NCBI GenBank assembly: GCA_004431415.1
Contig: QPMI01000160.1
Span: 101,297-165,296 of the forward strand
Direction of reading: 5' to 3'
DNA: 64,000 nt
Source: Cyanophora paradoxa
Taxonomy: Eukaryota; Glaucocystophyceae; Cyanophorales; Cyanophoraceae
This document shows positions 39,701-51,223 of the stretch, in pieces (position 1 is the first letter of the stretch; every line of letters starts with the position of its first letter). The position numbers and the translations under genes are program-made. Under the pieces are notes generated by a model. It was not told the origin of the DNA. It saw only the letters and a program-made list of their open reading frames with translations, and did not search any database.

Positions 39701-42700
39701 CTTTCAACTTCACCGCGACGGCCTCGACGGGGCCCAGTGGCGAGAGCCTTCAGGTAATTATATATATAATTCGCTGTCGTTGCGGCGTTATGCCTGGAGA
39801 GGAAATTTTCTAGTTCTAGACATGGCCCGTACCAATATTAATTACGCTCTGCAGATCCAGTGGCACCCGTCCCTCACGGGGACCGGTGGACTGCCGCATG
39901 CGACGGTTGTGAGCGTGTTATTTAAACCGATTGTTGCCGTCAAAGCGTCCCTGCACTGTCCGCCCCGCGTCGGCCTGGCGGCCAACTTTTCGTGCGTCCT
40001 GGTGCCTCCGACGGGATCTGCTCCGCTCCTCCCGAGCGACTTCGCGGACCTCGGGCGCCTCCTGGCCGCGGACCCGGACGCTGAAGGCACCGGGCGGCCA
40101 TCTGGGACAAGCATGAACGAGGTCTTCATCGCGCTCGGTGGAGGCGTTGGCGTCGCGTCCCTGCAGCTGTTCGAAGTGGGCGAGTCGTGGCTGCGCCCGC
40201 AGTGGAGCGCCTCAGTCGGCGGAGGCTTCGTCCGGCCTGTGCCTGTTGCAGTCGTGGAGGCCGTGATCAGCTGTCCGGAGCGCGTCCGCGACGGAATAGA
40301 CGTACTATGCGCCTTAAGCCCAACACCTGGCGGACCTCCACTGGACACAACGGACTTCCTGCCGGGCGAGGTCATGCCAGCGGGCTCTGGCGAGGCGCTA
40401 CCGCTGGTGCCGCATGCGCAGCAGCCCGGAAACGTGTCGCTCGGCATTCGGAACGTCAGCCTCCACCTTGGCGGCGTGAACGTGTCGGTCCGTTACAACT
40501 CGAGCATCGATTCGGCGTCGCCAGACATTGCACGATCTCCCTTCACTGTGGACGTGGTCGCGGCGGTTCTTTCCACCAATGTCACCCGCGCGGCTGTTGG
40601 CGCCCCCGTCGGCGTCACGCTTGCCGGGAAAAGCGGGTCGGAGCCTCTCCTCTCTTCTGACTTCGAAGGCGTTTGGCTCCAGAGCCCGTCTAGTGGCACG
40701 GCACCGCCAATCACTTCTTCAGTCTTAATCGCAGCGACCGGCGATGCCCTCAAATTCCTCGTGCACCCCACGCTTCCAGGAGAGCCCGCGCGCGTGTGGG
40801 CGAACTACAGTGGCGGCGTGGGCGGCGGCCTCGTCAACGAGGTCAACGTCACTGTCGTTGAGGCGACCGTTGCCTGCGCGCCCCTGCGCGTCGTCATTGG
40901 CGCCGCCATCACGTGCAACGTCTCCCGCACGGCAGCATCTCCGGCTCTCGTGGCGTCTGACCTGACGCTCTCTGTGTCGCCGCCGACTGCGGGCGCCGTC
41001 GGTCAACTCACTGCTGTCAGCGGCCAGCCGCACCAGTTCGAGTTCACATTCGTGCCTTCCGAGCCCGTTCTCGGCATCATAAACGTCCGCTATGCCCCGC
41101 TCATAGACGCGTCAACACAGCACGTAGGCGGCAGCCCGGTGCCGTTCACTTCCCTCAACGCGACTCTACATTGCAGTTCACTGCGTCTCCACGTGGGCGC
41201 TGCCACCGTCTGCGACGTGGCGAAGCATGGCACGGGTGGGGACCTCTTTCCCGCCGACTTCGTCATGCTGGGATCGCCTGCGGGAGTTGCAGGCGACATC
41301 GGCCCCCACCCGTCCCTCAATGGGTCCCTCTCTTTTACCTTTAATGCGACGGCCCTGACGGGGCCTAGTGGCGAGAGTCTTCAGGTGATTTCTTGCAGCT
41401 TTGATTTGCGCTCCGAGCGGCGAGTTCGTAAATATATATGTCGACGGCTCTCATGATTGTGCCCGTGCAGATCCAGTGGCACCATTCCCTAACGTCTACC
41501 GGAGGACTACCAAACGCGTCGGTTGTGAGAGTGGTATTTAAAACAATTGTTACCATCAACGCGTCCCTGCACTGCCCGCCCCGCATCGGCCTGACGACGA
41601 ACTTCTCGTGCGTCCTGGTGCCTCCGACGGGCTCTGCTCCGCTCCTCCCGAGCGACTTCGCGGACCTCGGGCGCCTCCTGGCCGCGGACCCGGACGCCGA
41701 CGGCACCGGGCGGCCATCTGGGACAAGCATGAACGAGGTCTTCATCGCGCTCGGCGGAGACGTTGGCGTCGCTTCCCTGCAGCTGTTCGATGTGGGCGAG
41801 TCGTGGCTGCGCCCGCAGTGGAGCGCCTCAGTCGGCGGGGGCTTCGTCCGGCCTGCTCCCGCCAACGTCATTGGTGCGCGCGCGCGCGCGCGTTAAGCTT
41901 AAGCTTGTCGTTTGTACTAAAGCACTTTCGGTGACCTTTCCATCCCGCGCCGCAGGGGCACGTTTGACATGCCCTGCGCGAAACATTTTTGTCGCAGCCA
42001 CTGTTCGATGCTCCATCACAACGCTCCCCGGCTCTTCAGAAGTTGTTCTCTCTGACATCGACGTGGCTGCTTTCATTCTCCCAGTTTCCAGCGGAAACCC
42101 TTACGCCGAACTATCTGCGGTCTACGCTCGAAATGCAAACGGAACTGGCCTTTACGTAGATGTAAAAGGCCTCCGCATCACGGAAGAGCTCACCGACCGC
42201 GGCAACAACTTAAAGCTGATTGTGCACTATGCTACACGCGACGCCATCCACAACACGCAAACTCCTTTTATTACAGATGCTCCGCAGCCGTTGCAGGCGA
42301 GCTTTATAATTAAGTTCAAGTGAGCTGAGCGCTTCTCATTGATTTACGACCGCGTTTTGCAGGTTCAAGATTCGATGACGATCACGTGGTCCGGCGTCCT
42401 TGAGAATGGTGATTGTTCTTGCGCTATATATGTGGCGCCCGCGCGCGAACGATCATGCCTGTACGCGTACAGGGCTTCAAATAGCGGTGATTTTTAATTA
42501 CCCGGCGCGACGAGAAAGCGACACGAAGCCAGCGACCTTCTATCTAACCGACGACTCCGCGGTCAAATTAGGGACCGGTGGGCCGCGTTTTGCCGCAAAG
42601 TGCTTTTTCTACTTTCGAACAAGCTTGCGCAGGAGCGACGGCTTTCTGGTCTGCGCCCGACACGATTGTGTTCTCGATTATGCCCGATTCAACTGTTGTT

Positions 42701-45700
42701 GGCGGCGACCTTCTTTTCTTCCGCATTCCCATTTACCGCGGTGACACAACAAATGTGGAGCGCTTCCGGGGATTTCTCGAGGTATTAATCGTCCCTTTCT
42801 ATCTGGCATCCAGTTTACACGTAGCATCGCTTGGTCAATGCACAGGTCGACGTCGACAAATTTACGCCCGTCATTTCGGCCACGTACCCCGAAGTCGTCG
42901 CTGTCTGTCGAAAGGCCAAGCTCTTTGTTTTCCCTGTTTCAGGAACCGGCCGCCGGCCTCTTACTTTTCACTGGAGCTGCGACGACGAAACGACATGTCA
43001 GTCGCTTGCTGAGCGCGGAGTCTTTGTCAATACAACGCAGAACGACACAATCATTGTACCCGAGGATATTCAGAACGCGCGCAACTACAAGATGTACGTG
43101 TACGCGCGGAATTTCTTGGGTGGCAAGTCCAACATCGTTCCCATTACGTACTACAAGTCCGGCCTATTCGTGCGTAATTATTTACATACAGTCTCTCATC
43201 CTTTAAAAATTAATGAGAGGCGTTACTGTCTTTTTTCTAAAATGTTGGCGCCAGCCTCCCTTCCTGGAGGTCGACGGCGGCACAACAGTCTTCTCGAAGG
43301 CTTCAACTCTGACAACGATCAAAGTCCTCGTGCAGGTTCTCCCTACTCTCGATTCTTGCCTCTGGTTTTCGCTTAATAAAATCGACATTGTTTTACAGCG
43401 AACAACCTGCAACAAGGAGCTTGATGATCCTGAAGCATGTGCGGTTTTCTTTCATGCGCAATTCTTGCGAGTAAATATTGATTGCAAGCTGTTGCGCAGT
43501 TATAATCCTCCGAGAATTCCAGTGGCTGCGTGCATCGGAGATAGATATTCAGTGGCGTCTTCCAGATTCGGCGTTGCAATTCTTGCCCGACAGTGTCGAG
43601 CTAAATCGTCCGACTCTGCTCATAGTGCGCAGCCCGCACTGATTATGCTTTACAGCAGCGCTTGCCTTGGTCATCTGAGATATCAATCGCCTCGCAGCCG
43701 AAGAACACGCTACAACCCAACAGCAAATTCCTGATGACTATGACCGCCCGCGATCTGCAGTACCCAGACGCACCGCCGGTACGTGGGAATACTCGCGCGC
43801 ATTTCCCTGACGTTGCGTCTCGCTCGAAATATAACATTATTTCTGGTCTCAGGCTTCCATCAATGTGACTCTTGTTATTGTCAGCGAGCTACTGGACGCT
43901 CGCATCGCCGGCGGGAATCGCGTCGTTTCTCCCACGCGCCCCTTTATTCTGGACGCGAGCCTGAGTCGCGACCCGGACTATGCGGTTTCTAGCGACGAAG
44001 GGGGGGTCTCCCTCGTCAGCAGCGTTTTCCAGTACCGATGGGAGCTCCGTAAAACTACGACAGACGCAGCAGCAGCTGCGGTCACCTTGTCAGAGGGGCG
44101 CTCCGCCGGGCCAGTCGCGGCGTTTGAATCGAGCGAGCCCATCGTCACCGTCGATCCCGGAAAGCTCGGTCTCGAAGCGGGCACTGCATACACTGCCACA
44201 CTGAATCTTTATTCTGCGCGGTTCCGACAAGGCGTGCCTGAGGGCGAGGCGACCGACAGCGCGTCTGTCACCATCACCCTCGCCTCGGAGAGCGTCCCAT
44301 CGGTGTTCATTACGGTCTGCCAGACCGCTTCTGCTGCGATTATTCACTCTCGTAAGCTCTGACATCGTCGCCAGTCGACGTTCCCAGACGATCCGACGCA
44401 TGCTATCGAAGAGCTTGGCCTTCAGGTAGCTTTTCAGCTTTCCGCTACAGTTCAGATGCGAGCTCTTCCGAACCTGCATCTGCAGGTTCGCTGTGAGGCT
44501 TCCGAACCGTTCGAGACCGACAGCACGAGCTCCGCGAACGATCGCGAGCTTGTTTTTGTCTGGTCGAGCGCCGATGACGACGCAACCATAGGCAATATCT
44601 CCAGGTTGGATTTCATTTGTTGCTTGCGATGCTTTGTATTATTAATTACACGTCTATTCTCTGCAGACTCGCCGTGCGGACTTCAGCGAACTCTTCGACT
44701 CTCATCATCGACAAAAAGCTGCCCTCTGCTTCGTTCATTGTGCTCGACCGCCTTTACCGGTGCTCATGCTGTTCTGTTCAATTCGAGAAGCATCGCTATC
44801 TCGCCTTTTATTTAAGTCGAATCGCCTTCAGAGTTCGATGCAGCGTGTATAACAAGGCACAGGGACCCAGAATGAGCGGTAAACCGCAGTCTGCATATGT
44901 CTCAGACGATTAAACGGCCGACGCTCGTGCCTCGCAGGCTTCCAAGACACATCAATTCGTTTCATTTCCGGACCGATCCCGGGCGAGTGTACTGTCAGTC
45001 CGCCAAAAGGAATTGCTCTTCAGACACAGGTGCGGCAAATGAAAGCAACAACAGCACAGCACTCGCGATAGCCAATGGTATATTAAAATGATCAATGGGA
45101 CGCAGTTCGTTATCACTTGCTCGAATTGGATGTCCCAATACACATCAGATCCGCTCCTGTACACGCTTCAGGTGCGATTCGAAAACTGTCGGATAAGCAT
45201 GGCTCTGCACGGCTGACCGAACCGCTTCTAGGTTATCCCGCCTGCAAGCCGGCCCGGCGTGTTTGTGACGCAGAGCCAACCGAACTCCGCACCGGTTGTG
45301 CGCGCCGTGCTTCCTCGCGGGAAGGGCGAAGAACGCATTGTGAACCTAGTCATCGTCGTCAAGGATGCGTTCAACGCATCGACCTGTAAGATCAATCCCC
45401 TGTAGAGTAGGGCTCAAATTATTTGCAACTGAAAGAAATGCGCGACAGCTTATTACTTGAACGCAACTTCCGATTTGGAGACGAGCCTGGAAAATCTCGA
45501 CCGAGAGCGGCTGAAATCTTCGGTGCTTGACATCCTCGGAATCGGATCCAGATCTCTTGCGGTTACCGACGGCGATGGCGACCTGGAGGCCTCGCTTGCG
45601 ACCATTGGCAACACCGCTGTGACGATCTCCGGTATTTGAACTTGAAAACCACCCTCGAGCTCGCTTGCTCCAGGTCTAACGCATTATCGTAGACATTTTG

Positions 45701-48700
45701 GATAGTTATGTCGGGCCAGGCACAGACACAGCCTATCAATCGGTCTCGCATCTAGACCGAAACCCAGAAGCTACTAGGTGCGACTTGGCGTAATCGTCTT
45801 ATTTGTTAAGACTCCAACAACAGCCGGGCTTATAACTCTTCTTGCAATTGCAGGAGAATTGCGGAAGCGCTGGCACCGATGCTCAAGGTCATCACCTGTG
45901 CGCCGTAAGAATTTGCTAGAGCTTGCACGTCCACGTAAATCGGCAGCGCTCTAACTTTATAATTATTGATTACCGTTTCTCTATACAGCCGTCGGGTCCA
46001 ACACGCGCTCGTCAAAGTTCCAGCTTGTTCAGGCCGCTTCAGTCGGCACTGCGCTAACCCGTGTCGTCACCCGGTTTGTCGCGCCTTTCTTCTTCGCCAT
46101 ATATATAATTACTCGTCTAATTCTCAAATGCGTCCTTGCCCGCGTCGCGTGCACATTCAGCACTGGTGCATCGGAGCTCCAAACTGCACTGGCGGACGCG
46201 ATGCACTCGCTGTACAGCGCACTGAAATCTTGCGACGATGTCGCGGACGTTAGCGAGCTCGTCATCGCAGGAGCGGGTTCGCATGCGCCAATGCGATATT
46301 CGTGCACGTGTCGGCTTCCTGTGCTCACGAGAGAGCTTCGCAGACACTTTCCTCGGCTCGTCGTGGTGGCTTGCTGAGAATGCGAACGGGACGGACACTT
46401 CGCAGTTCGCCGACTCTGTTATGCGCATGTTCAAAACCTTCGCTTCCTTGTCTGTCCAATGCGGGACGTGCGGGGCGAACCCGTCCGTCAGCTCCGGGCT
46501 TCGCGTCGCCGTCTTCACCGGCCAAGTCTGCCACAGCCAGGAGGGCCAGGGAGACTTCGACGTCGGCGGGTCCGGCAAAGAGACTGCGGGCCTCGTCGTC
46601 CCCTCCGCGCTGCAGAAGCTTTCGAGTTCGTTGAACGGCACGGAGGGTACGCAACTCACGGTCTACGTGTACCCCCGCGGGCCATACCCCGAAGCCACGG
46701 CTGGACCTATCAACGGGACAAACACCTACGTAAAGTAGTGCGTCACGATCCCCTGATTATGAGCCAATGCAGACCTTGGGCGAGCTCTGAATCCTGGCTC
46801 GCGATTGCAGCAACGTGTCCAGCTACGTCATGGAGGTTGAAGTCCAGGGTCTCAAAGTCTCCAATCTAACGGAGCCCATGACGGTTCGGCTCTATTTCTC
46901 TTTCTTTGGCTCTATATGTATTTCTTGATCTGGCGTGGGTGTCTCGCTTATTACTTGCGAGTGCAGTTCCAAATCCCCCTTCGCATGCCCAACGGAGAGA
47001 TCATGAATGCAAAGCAGAAGCTCGAACTTATCTACTACGACAAGATCAACAAAGTGTGGATTAACTGGTCTGCAGCTATTTTGCTCTGTAATCCACGAGA
47101 GAAACAGAACAGATGACAATCTTTGTCACGCGCAGCGGAAATGTCTCGACGATTCTGGACAAGGCAGTTATCACTGCAGTTGCTTCCTGTAATCATCTCA
47201 CGCCGTTTGCAAGTGCGCAATATTCGATCAGGATTTGCAAGCTTATATTCAAGCTTAAGAGCGCTTCGGATTTTCCTGGCGAGCTCACAATGTGCGCCAC
47301 AGTTGGTGTGGGGGAGGTGATCACCCAGAAAGCAGCCACAGACGCGCAATCGCAAGGTTCCCTCTACAACTGGCAGACGTCGAAGTCAGATAAAGAGGGC
47401 TCAAGTGCTGGAGTCAATCCAGCGGCAGTGGCTGTCCCGGTGGCAGTTGGGGCTGTTGCGGTCGCACTGCTTGCCGCAGCCATCATCTACGTGAAGCACC
47501 GGGGGCAGGCGATGAATGCCCCCTTGTCTCAGCTACGTAGCTCCATGGGACGCGTTGAAGTTGCGACGATCGGCTCTGATCACTACGTGATCCGTCGAAA
47601 TGGCAAGAAGATCGGGACGGTTCCGCAGATACAGCACTCGTTCGAGATCACCGATGTGGACTTGGACTCGAACGCCGTCCTCGAAGTCTACGCTGTGAAC
47701 GGGAGCGGCCTCTCTGGCCCCCCGTCGTACCCCCTCTCCGTTGGATTGGCCTCGGACGCCGGCGCGGGGATTCACCTGACCGCGCGGCCGACGCGAGTCA
47801 ATGGATGCAGCGCAAAGCTGCTATGGAGCACCCCCACGCAGGCTTCCAAGATTTGGTCGAGGTGCTTTGATCGATTTCTGCGCTGATTGCGCAAGCCTGA
47901 AGCGGAGCTGAAGTCCACTTGCGCTCTGCAGGTTCGAAATCTTTATGAACGGGAATCGCATAGCTGCGGCTCCGGTCGGCAAGCGGGGCTCTGCGCTCAA
48001 CACGTTCTCAGTCCACAGCGTCCCGCCCATCGCCACCTTCCAGGCAAACTAGCCTATTCGTGCTCTTGCGCGGCCCTTCCAATTGTTCTGACCGGGTTTC
48101 CGGATCCGCGCCAGGTGATGGCGTTCTCGTCTCGCGATCGCTCCGGTTCGCCGCCAGTCGCCGCGAGCCGCGAGGTAGCGCTGCAGCCCTACGAACACGA
48201 GGCGGAGAACGACAAGGGCACCGACGAGGCCCCCAGCGCGGCGGCCCCCGGCAACCTGGAGCTGCGGCTGAGCAAGGTCGTGCGGGAACGGCAGGATCCT
48301 AGCTGCAAGCAGGCCTCATGCCTCCTTACGTGGAAAGCCCCCTCACGCCAGCTTTGGCAAAGGCCTGCAGATGATCTTGAACGGGGTTACAGTACCATCG
48401 CATCGCTCCGGCCTGATCAGCCCACGGCCGTGAATATGACCGCGCCTGTCTTGGAGGGAGTTGCCCGCACGTCGAAGGCACCCACGAACCTGCAGCTCAC
48501 AGATGTCGCGTCCGGTTTGAGCTTGCTCGGCGGCACATGTACAACGGGCACGCTCTCGTGGTCGCTGCCGACGACGGGCGCCCCTCTCGCGCACCGGGTG
48601 CTGCGCGACGGCGTCGAGATTGCGACTGTGCCGGGAACGCAGACGTCCCTCGGCGTGTCGGACCTGGCAAAGGGCTCGGTCTCGACATTCGTCGTGGTGG

Positions 48701-49137
48701 CGACCTGCGACACCGGCGCCGGCGGGGCCGAGTCGAAGCCGCTGATTGCTGGCATCCCTCGGGACCCGAACAGCGGCATTACCCTCACGGCGGTGCCCGC
48801 CGTGTCGAACAGCTCGGGATCGTCGACATCAGCGTTGCTGTCGTGGAACGCGTGCACGCCCTCTGCATCCGATGCTGTGACCTCGTACAAGGTGCTGGTG
48901 AATGGCAAGGTTGCGGCCGTTGCGAAGCTGCCGCCGTCAGGCATCCCGATGAACAGCTGGAACGTGAGGAGCTTGCCGCCGGGTGCGGTCGTAGAAGTCG
49001 CGGCGGTGTTCGCCTCGGGCGCCACGCTGTCGAGCACTCCTGTGCCCATCTCGAGCTCGGCGGGCAGCGCTAGCAACGGCATGCCTGGCGCCGGGGCCGC
49101 CCGCACGCCGCCCTTAATTCACACGTATACTCTGTGA
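18791..49137 (+). CDS. Giant receptor-like surface protein: Ig/filamin-like array, REJ, GAIN/GPS, one TM helix, FN3-like tail
   Basis: Starts with ATG at 18791: a basic stretch, then a hydrophobic segment (FRCLLSLSCVLHAIPSSQSQ) that fits a signal peptide, ending at a canonical AG/GTGAGG donor (exon 18791-18932). Exons 19096-19185, 19360-19491, 19612-19670 and 19800-19822 follow in continuous frame, and dozens more run to the stop at 49135-49137. The N-terminal part (to about 24 kb) is unrecognised and Cys-containing. Then come repeated beta-sandwich modules, an REJ region (about 42.8-45.4 kb), a GAIN-like region and GPS motif (to 47.2 kb), one TM helix (47425-47493) and FN3-like repeats. REJ plus GPS is the polycystin-1/sperm-receptor architecture, but the PLAT domain and the channel helices are absent. 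Introns are AT-rich, about 60-150 bases. One gene is inferred from unbroken exon continuity; a split into two genes cannot be excluded. Confidence 0.75.
38222..39855 (+). repeat. Tandem 1.63-kb unit, copy A (five Ig-like repeats)
   Basis: This segment runs from the acceptor before IQWHPSLTGTGGLP through one large exon (to 39753) and the following intron. It recurs almost unchanged 1631 bases downstream. Each unit encodes about 510 residues, five beta-sandwich repeats, with the fifth split by the intron so that the unit boundary keeps reading frame. A more diverged relative, lacking the first repeat, forms the exon at about 36560-38098. Confidence 0.85.
39856..41470 (+). repeat. Tandem 1.63-kb unit, copy B, nearly identical to copy A
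   Basis: Aligns to copy A at an offset of 1631 bases with only scattered, mostly silent substitutions (for example around 40312-40350 versus 38681-38719). The intron closing the unit differs more than the exon. A third, partial copy starts at 41471 and keeps only the first Ig-like repeat (to about 41870) before unrelated receptor sequence resumes. Confidence 0.85.
42845..45390 (+). other. REJ-like region of the giant receptor
   Basis: Several exons carry phrases typical of the receptor-for-egg-jelly module: PLTFHWSCDDE (about 42950), ATYPEVVAV, FILDASLSRDPDY with FQYRWELR (43940-44050), ELVFVWSSADDDA (about 44545), and FVITCSNWMSQYTSDPLLY (about 45107), which matches the C-x-x-W-x(4)-DPL-x-Y hallmark of polycystin REJ repeats. 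REJ modules are extracellular and lie directly upstream of the GAIN/GPS region in polycystin-1 relatives, as here. Exon joins in between were not all resolved. Confidence 0.7.
45445..47220 (+). other. GAIN-like region ending in GPS autoproteolysis motif
   Basis: Helical exons (about 45445-45640; 46160-46270 with SELQTALADAMHSLYSAL; 46330-46740) resemble GAIN subdomain A. Later strands (YVMEVEVQGLKVSNLTEPM at about 46820-46880, then LELIYYDKINKVW) resemble subdomain B of polycystins and adhesion GPCRs. The motif SCNHLTPFA at 47185-47211 matches the GPS consensus, with cleavage expected between Leu and Thr (47199/47200). The first Cys of the usual C-x-C pair reads as Ala in this frame, so the disulfide, and perhaps cleavage, may differ. 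One TM helix follows 75 codons later. Confidence 0.7.
47425..47493 (+). other. Single transmembrane helix of the giant receptor
   Basis: Codons 47425-47493 encode a 23-residue Ala/Val-rich hydrophobic segment (AVAVPVAVGAVAVALLAAAI then IYV) followed directly by KHRGQ, a basic stop-transfer signal. With the N-terminal signal peptide this predicts type I topology, with the Ig/REJ/GPS part outside the cell. Confidence 0.8.
47540..49137 (+). other. FN3-like repeats after the membrane helix (C-terminal tail)
   Basis: About five FN3-like units follow the TM helix. They are recognised by a recurring tyrosine-containing or R-x-x-NG/DG hairpin: HYVIRRNGKKIGTVP, FEIFMNGNRIAAAPVG, MILNGVTVPSHRSG, HRVLRDGVEIATVPGTQ and SYKVLVNGKVAAVAKLP, each followed by a V-x-A-V/T strand. 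The protein ends LIHTYTL at 49137. FN3 folds are common outside cells; their predicted cytoplasmic position here is unusual. The join between 48330 and 48470 involves a frame change that could be a short intron. Confidence 0.6.
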
Positions 49138-49640
49138 CGTATTTAACGCTAGTTAAAATTACCGTTACTTATTAGAACAAAATAAAAGCTACCTTTAGCT
49201 ATTGGGCTACAGAGAGTCATATATGTATACAACTATATTGTCCGGATCTCCGTTCCGAGTGTGACTCGCAATCTGAGCGCATGATGTGCGTACAAACGAT
49301 CTGTGTGCATCGGTACGGTGCGCGCCCTGTGCGCTGCGGGGCGCTTCGAGGACTCCGGGGGGCTGCGTCGCGGTTACCATTCCGGGTGGCAGCGGAGTGC
49401 CTTTAATTTAGCTCCGGAGGCTGTGTCACTGTACATGTTCAGATCTAGAATCGCACGGATTGCAGATAATCACGGCTGGCCACGGTGGCGCCGGCCCAAT
49501 GCATATGCATGTGCTGCACGGTCGTGGAGGCAGGCCCTGGCAGGGTGCACTTGCAATTAATTATTGCGACGTCGACTCTCCACGCCTTCGGCACCCCGGC
49601 CCTGGCCCCCTTCCCATCCCCCCCCCCCCCCCCCCCCCCC
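48517..49640 (+). repeat. Copy 1 of a 1138-bp tandem duplication spanning the receptor gene's 3' end
   Basis: Begins inside the last exon (TTGAGCTTGCTCGG) and covers the final two FN3-like repeats, the stop codon, about 470 bases of 3' flank and a poly-C tract (about 49619-49641). It is repeated at an offset of 1138 bases. Within it, ATAAAA-type A-rich sequence near 49180 is a plausible polyadenylation context. Confidence 0.9.
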
Positions 49641-49654
49641 CGCCCCCTCCCCCC

Positions 49655-50779
49655 TTGAGCTTGCTCGGCGGCACATGTACAACGGGCACGCTCTCGTGGT
49701 CGCTGCCGACGACGGGCGCCCCTCTCGCGCACCGGGTGCTGCGCGACGGCGTCGAGATTGCGACTGTGCCGGGAACGCAGACGTCCCTCGGCGTGTCGGA
49801 CCTGGCAAAGGGCTCGGTCTCGACATTCGTCGTGGTGGCGACCTGCGACACCGGCGCCGGCGGGGCCGAGTCGAAGCCGCTGATTGCTGGCATCCCTCGG
49901 GACCCGAACAGCGGCATTACCCTCACGGCGGTGCCCGCCGTGTCGAACAGCTCGGGATCGTCGACATCAGCGTTGCTGTCGTGGAACGCGTGCACGCCCT
50001 CTGCATCCGATGCTGTGACCTCGTACAAGGTGCTGGTGAATGGCAAGGTTGCGGCCGTTGCGAAGCTGCCGCCGTCAGGCATCCCGATGAACAGCTGGAA
50101 CGTGAGGAGCTTGCCGCCGGGTGCGGTCGTAGAAGTCGCGGCGGTGTTCGCCTCGGGCGCCACGCTGTCGAGCACTCCTGTGCCCATCTCGAGCTCGGCG
50201 GGCAGCGCTAGCAACGGCATGCCTGGCGCCGGGGCCGCCCGCACGCCGCCCTTAATTCACACGTATACTCTGTGACGTATTTAACGCTAGTTAAAATTAC
50301 CGTTACTTATTAGAACAAAATAAAAGCTACCTTTAGCTATTGGGCTACAGAGAGTCATATATGTATACAACTATATTGTCCGGATCTCCGTTCCGAGTGT
50401 GACTCGCAATCTGAGCGCATGATGTGCGTACAAACGATCTGTGTGCATCGGTACGGTGCGCGCCCTGTGCGCTGCGGGGCGCTTCGAGGACTCCGGGGGG
50501 CTGCGTCGCGGTTACCATTCCGGGTGGCAGCGGAGTGCCTTTAATTTAGCTCCGGAGGCTGTGTCACTGTACATGTTCAGATCTAGAATCGCACGGATTG
50601 CAGATAATCACGGCTGGCCACGGGTGGCGCCGGCCCAATGCATATGCATGTGCTGCACGGTCGTGGAGGCAGGCCCTGGCAGGGTGCACTTGCAATTAAT
50701 TATTGCGACGTCGACTCTCCACGCCTTCGGCACCCCGGCCCCTGGCCCCCTTCCCATCCCCCCCCCCCCCCCCCCCCCG
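49655..50779 (+). pseudogene. Copy 2 of the 3'-end duplication: truncated receptor fragment without promoter or 5' exons
   Basis: Matches copy 1 almost base for base. The clear differences are single-base insertions near 50623 (CACGGGTGG versus CACGGTGG) and near 50741, both in homopolymers. It carries the last 206 codons of the receptor with the same stop, but its upstream side is the poly-C tract; there is no start codon, signal peptide or splice acceptor linking it to the parent. It is probably a recent unequal duplication or an assembly artefact at the poly-C tract. Confidence 0.8.
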
Positions 50780-51223
50780 CCCCAATAGCTACCCCTAACC
50801 CCTTCCCCCTCTCCCTCCCCGCTCTCCTCCATCCCCTCTCCCCGCTTCGCAGGGAGCCCGACCAAGGAGTCGGGGGCCTCCAGGGAATCACTTCGTATAA
50901 TGATGCATATGATACGCGGCTACCGCTCGGCTCTGCAACCTACTAGCCTAGTAGTAGAGTACAAGGGGACTCAGTGCCGGGGCAGGAGCCCAAGGGCTCA
51001 ACGTCTGGGGGCGAAGGAAGGCATCGTTTTCCTATCATTCATCGAAGAATTCGTATCCGTGCTTGACGCGGGCCGAGGGGAGGGCACCGGCCGCCGCCGC
51101 GAGCGCTACCTTCTTGTAGTCACGGTCGTGATATTGATTTGACGTGCTTGAGAACCCGAGGCGGATCTGCGAGCACGGCACGCTCAAACAAGCACGAGGT
51201 CGGGTCCGGAGTCTCTAGATTTC
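50780..51223. other. Gap between convergent genes, no gene seen
   Basis: Holds a C/T-rich start, then mixed sequence up to the stop codon of the minus-strand F-box/LRR gene. It should contain that gene's 3' UTR. No repeats, RNA gene or coding exon were recognised. Confidence 0.5.

Larger units (their letters stand above)
24100..42310 (+). other. Array of Ig/filamin-like beta-sandwich repeats within the giant receptor
   Basis: Exons in this stretch share a roughly 100-residue plan: an opening x-C-x(3)-R/A-V-x(2)-G-x(4)-C strand pair (for example CAPLRVVIGAAITCNVSR), a following L-x(2)-S/A-D-F/L phrase, and a closing VRYAP or NYSGGVGGG strand ending in GSPVPF and an acidic or Val-rich link. 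The closing GSP-x-F turn resembles filamin-type Ig domains, though I cannot assign the family firmly. Many N-x-S/T sites suggest an extracellular, glycosylated stalk. Repeats upstream of 36 kb are strongly diverged; those from 36.6 to 41.9 kb are nearly identical. Confidence 0.6.

Noticed and set aside
38222-41880. CRISPR array or satellite
   Set aside because: Repeats are 1.6 kb, coding, and contiguous; there are no short repeats with unique spacers anywhere in the window.
49460-50275. Second independent gene with a complete FN3-like protein
   Set aside because: Its coding part is an almost exact duplicate of the receptor's last exon and its upstream part is poly-C flank, so it is better called a truncated copy.
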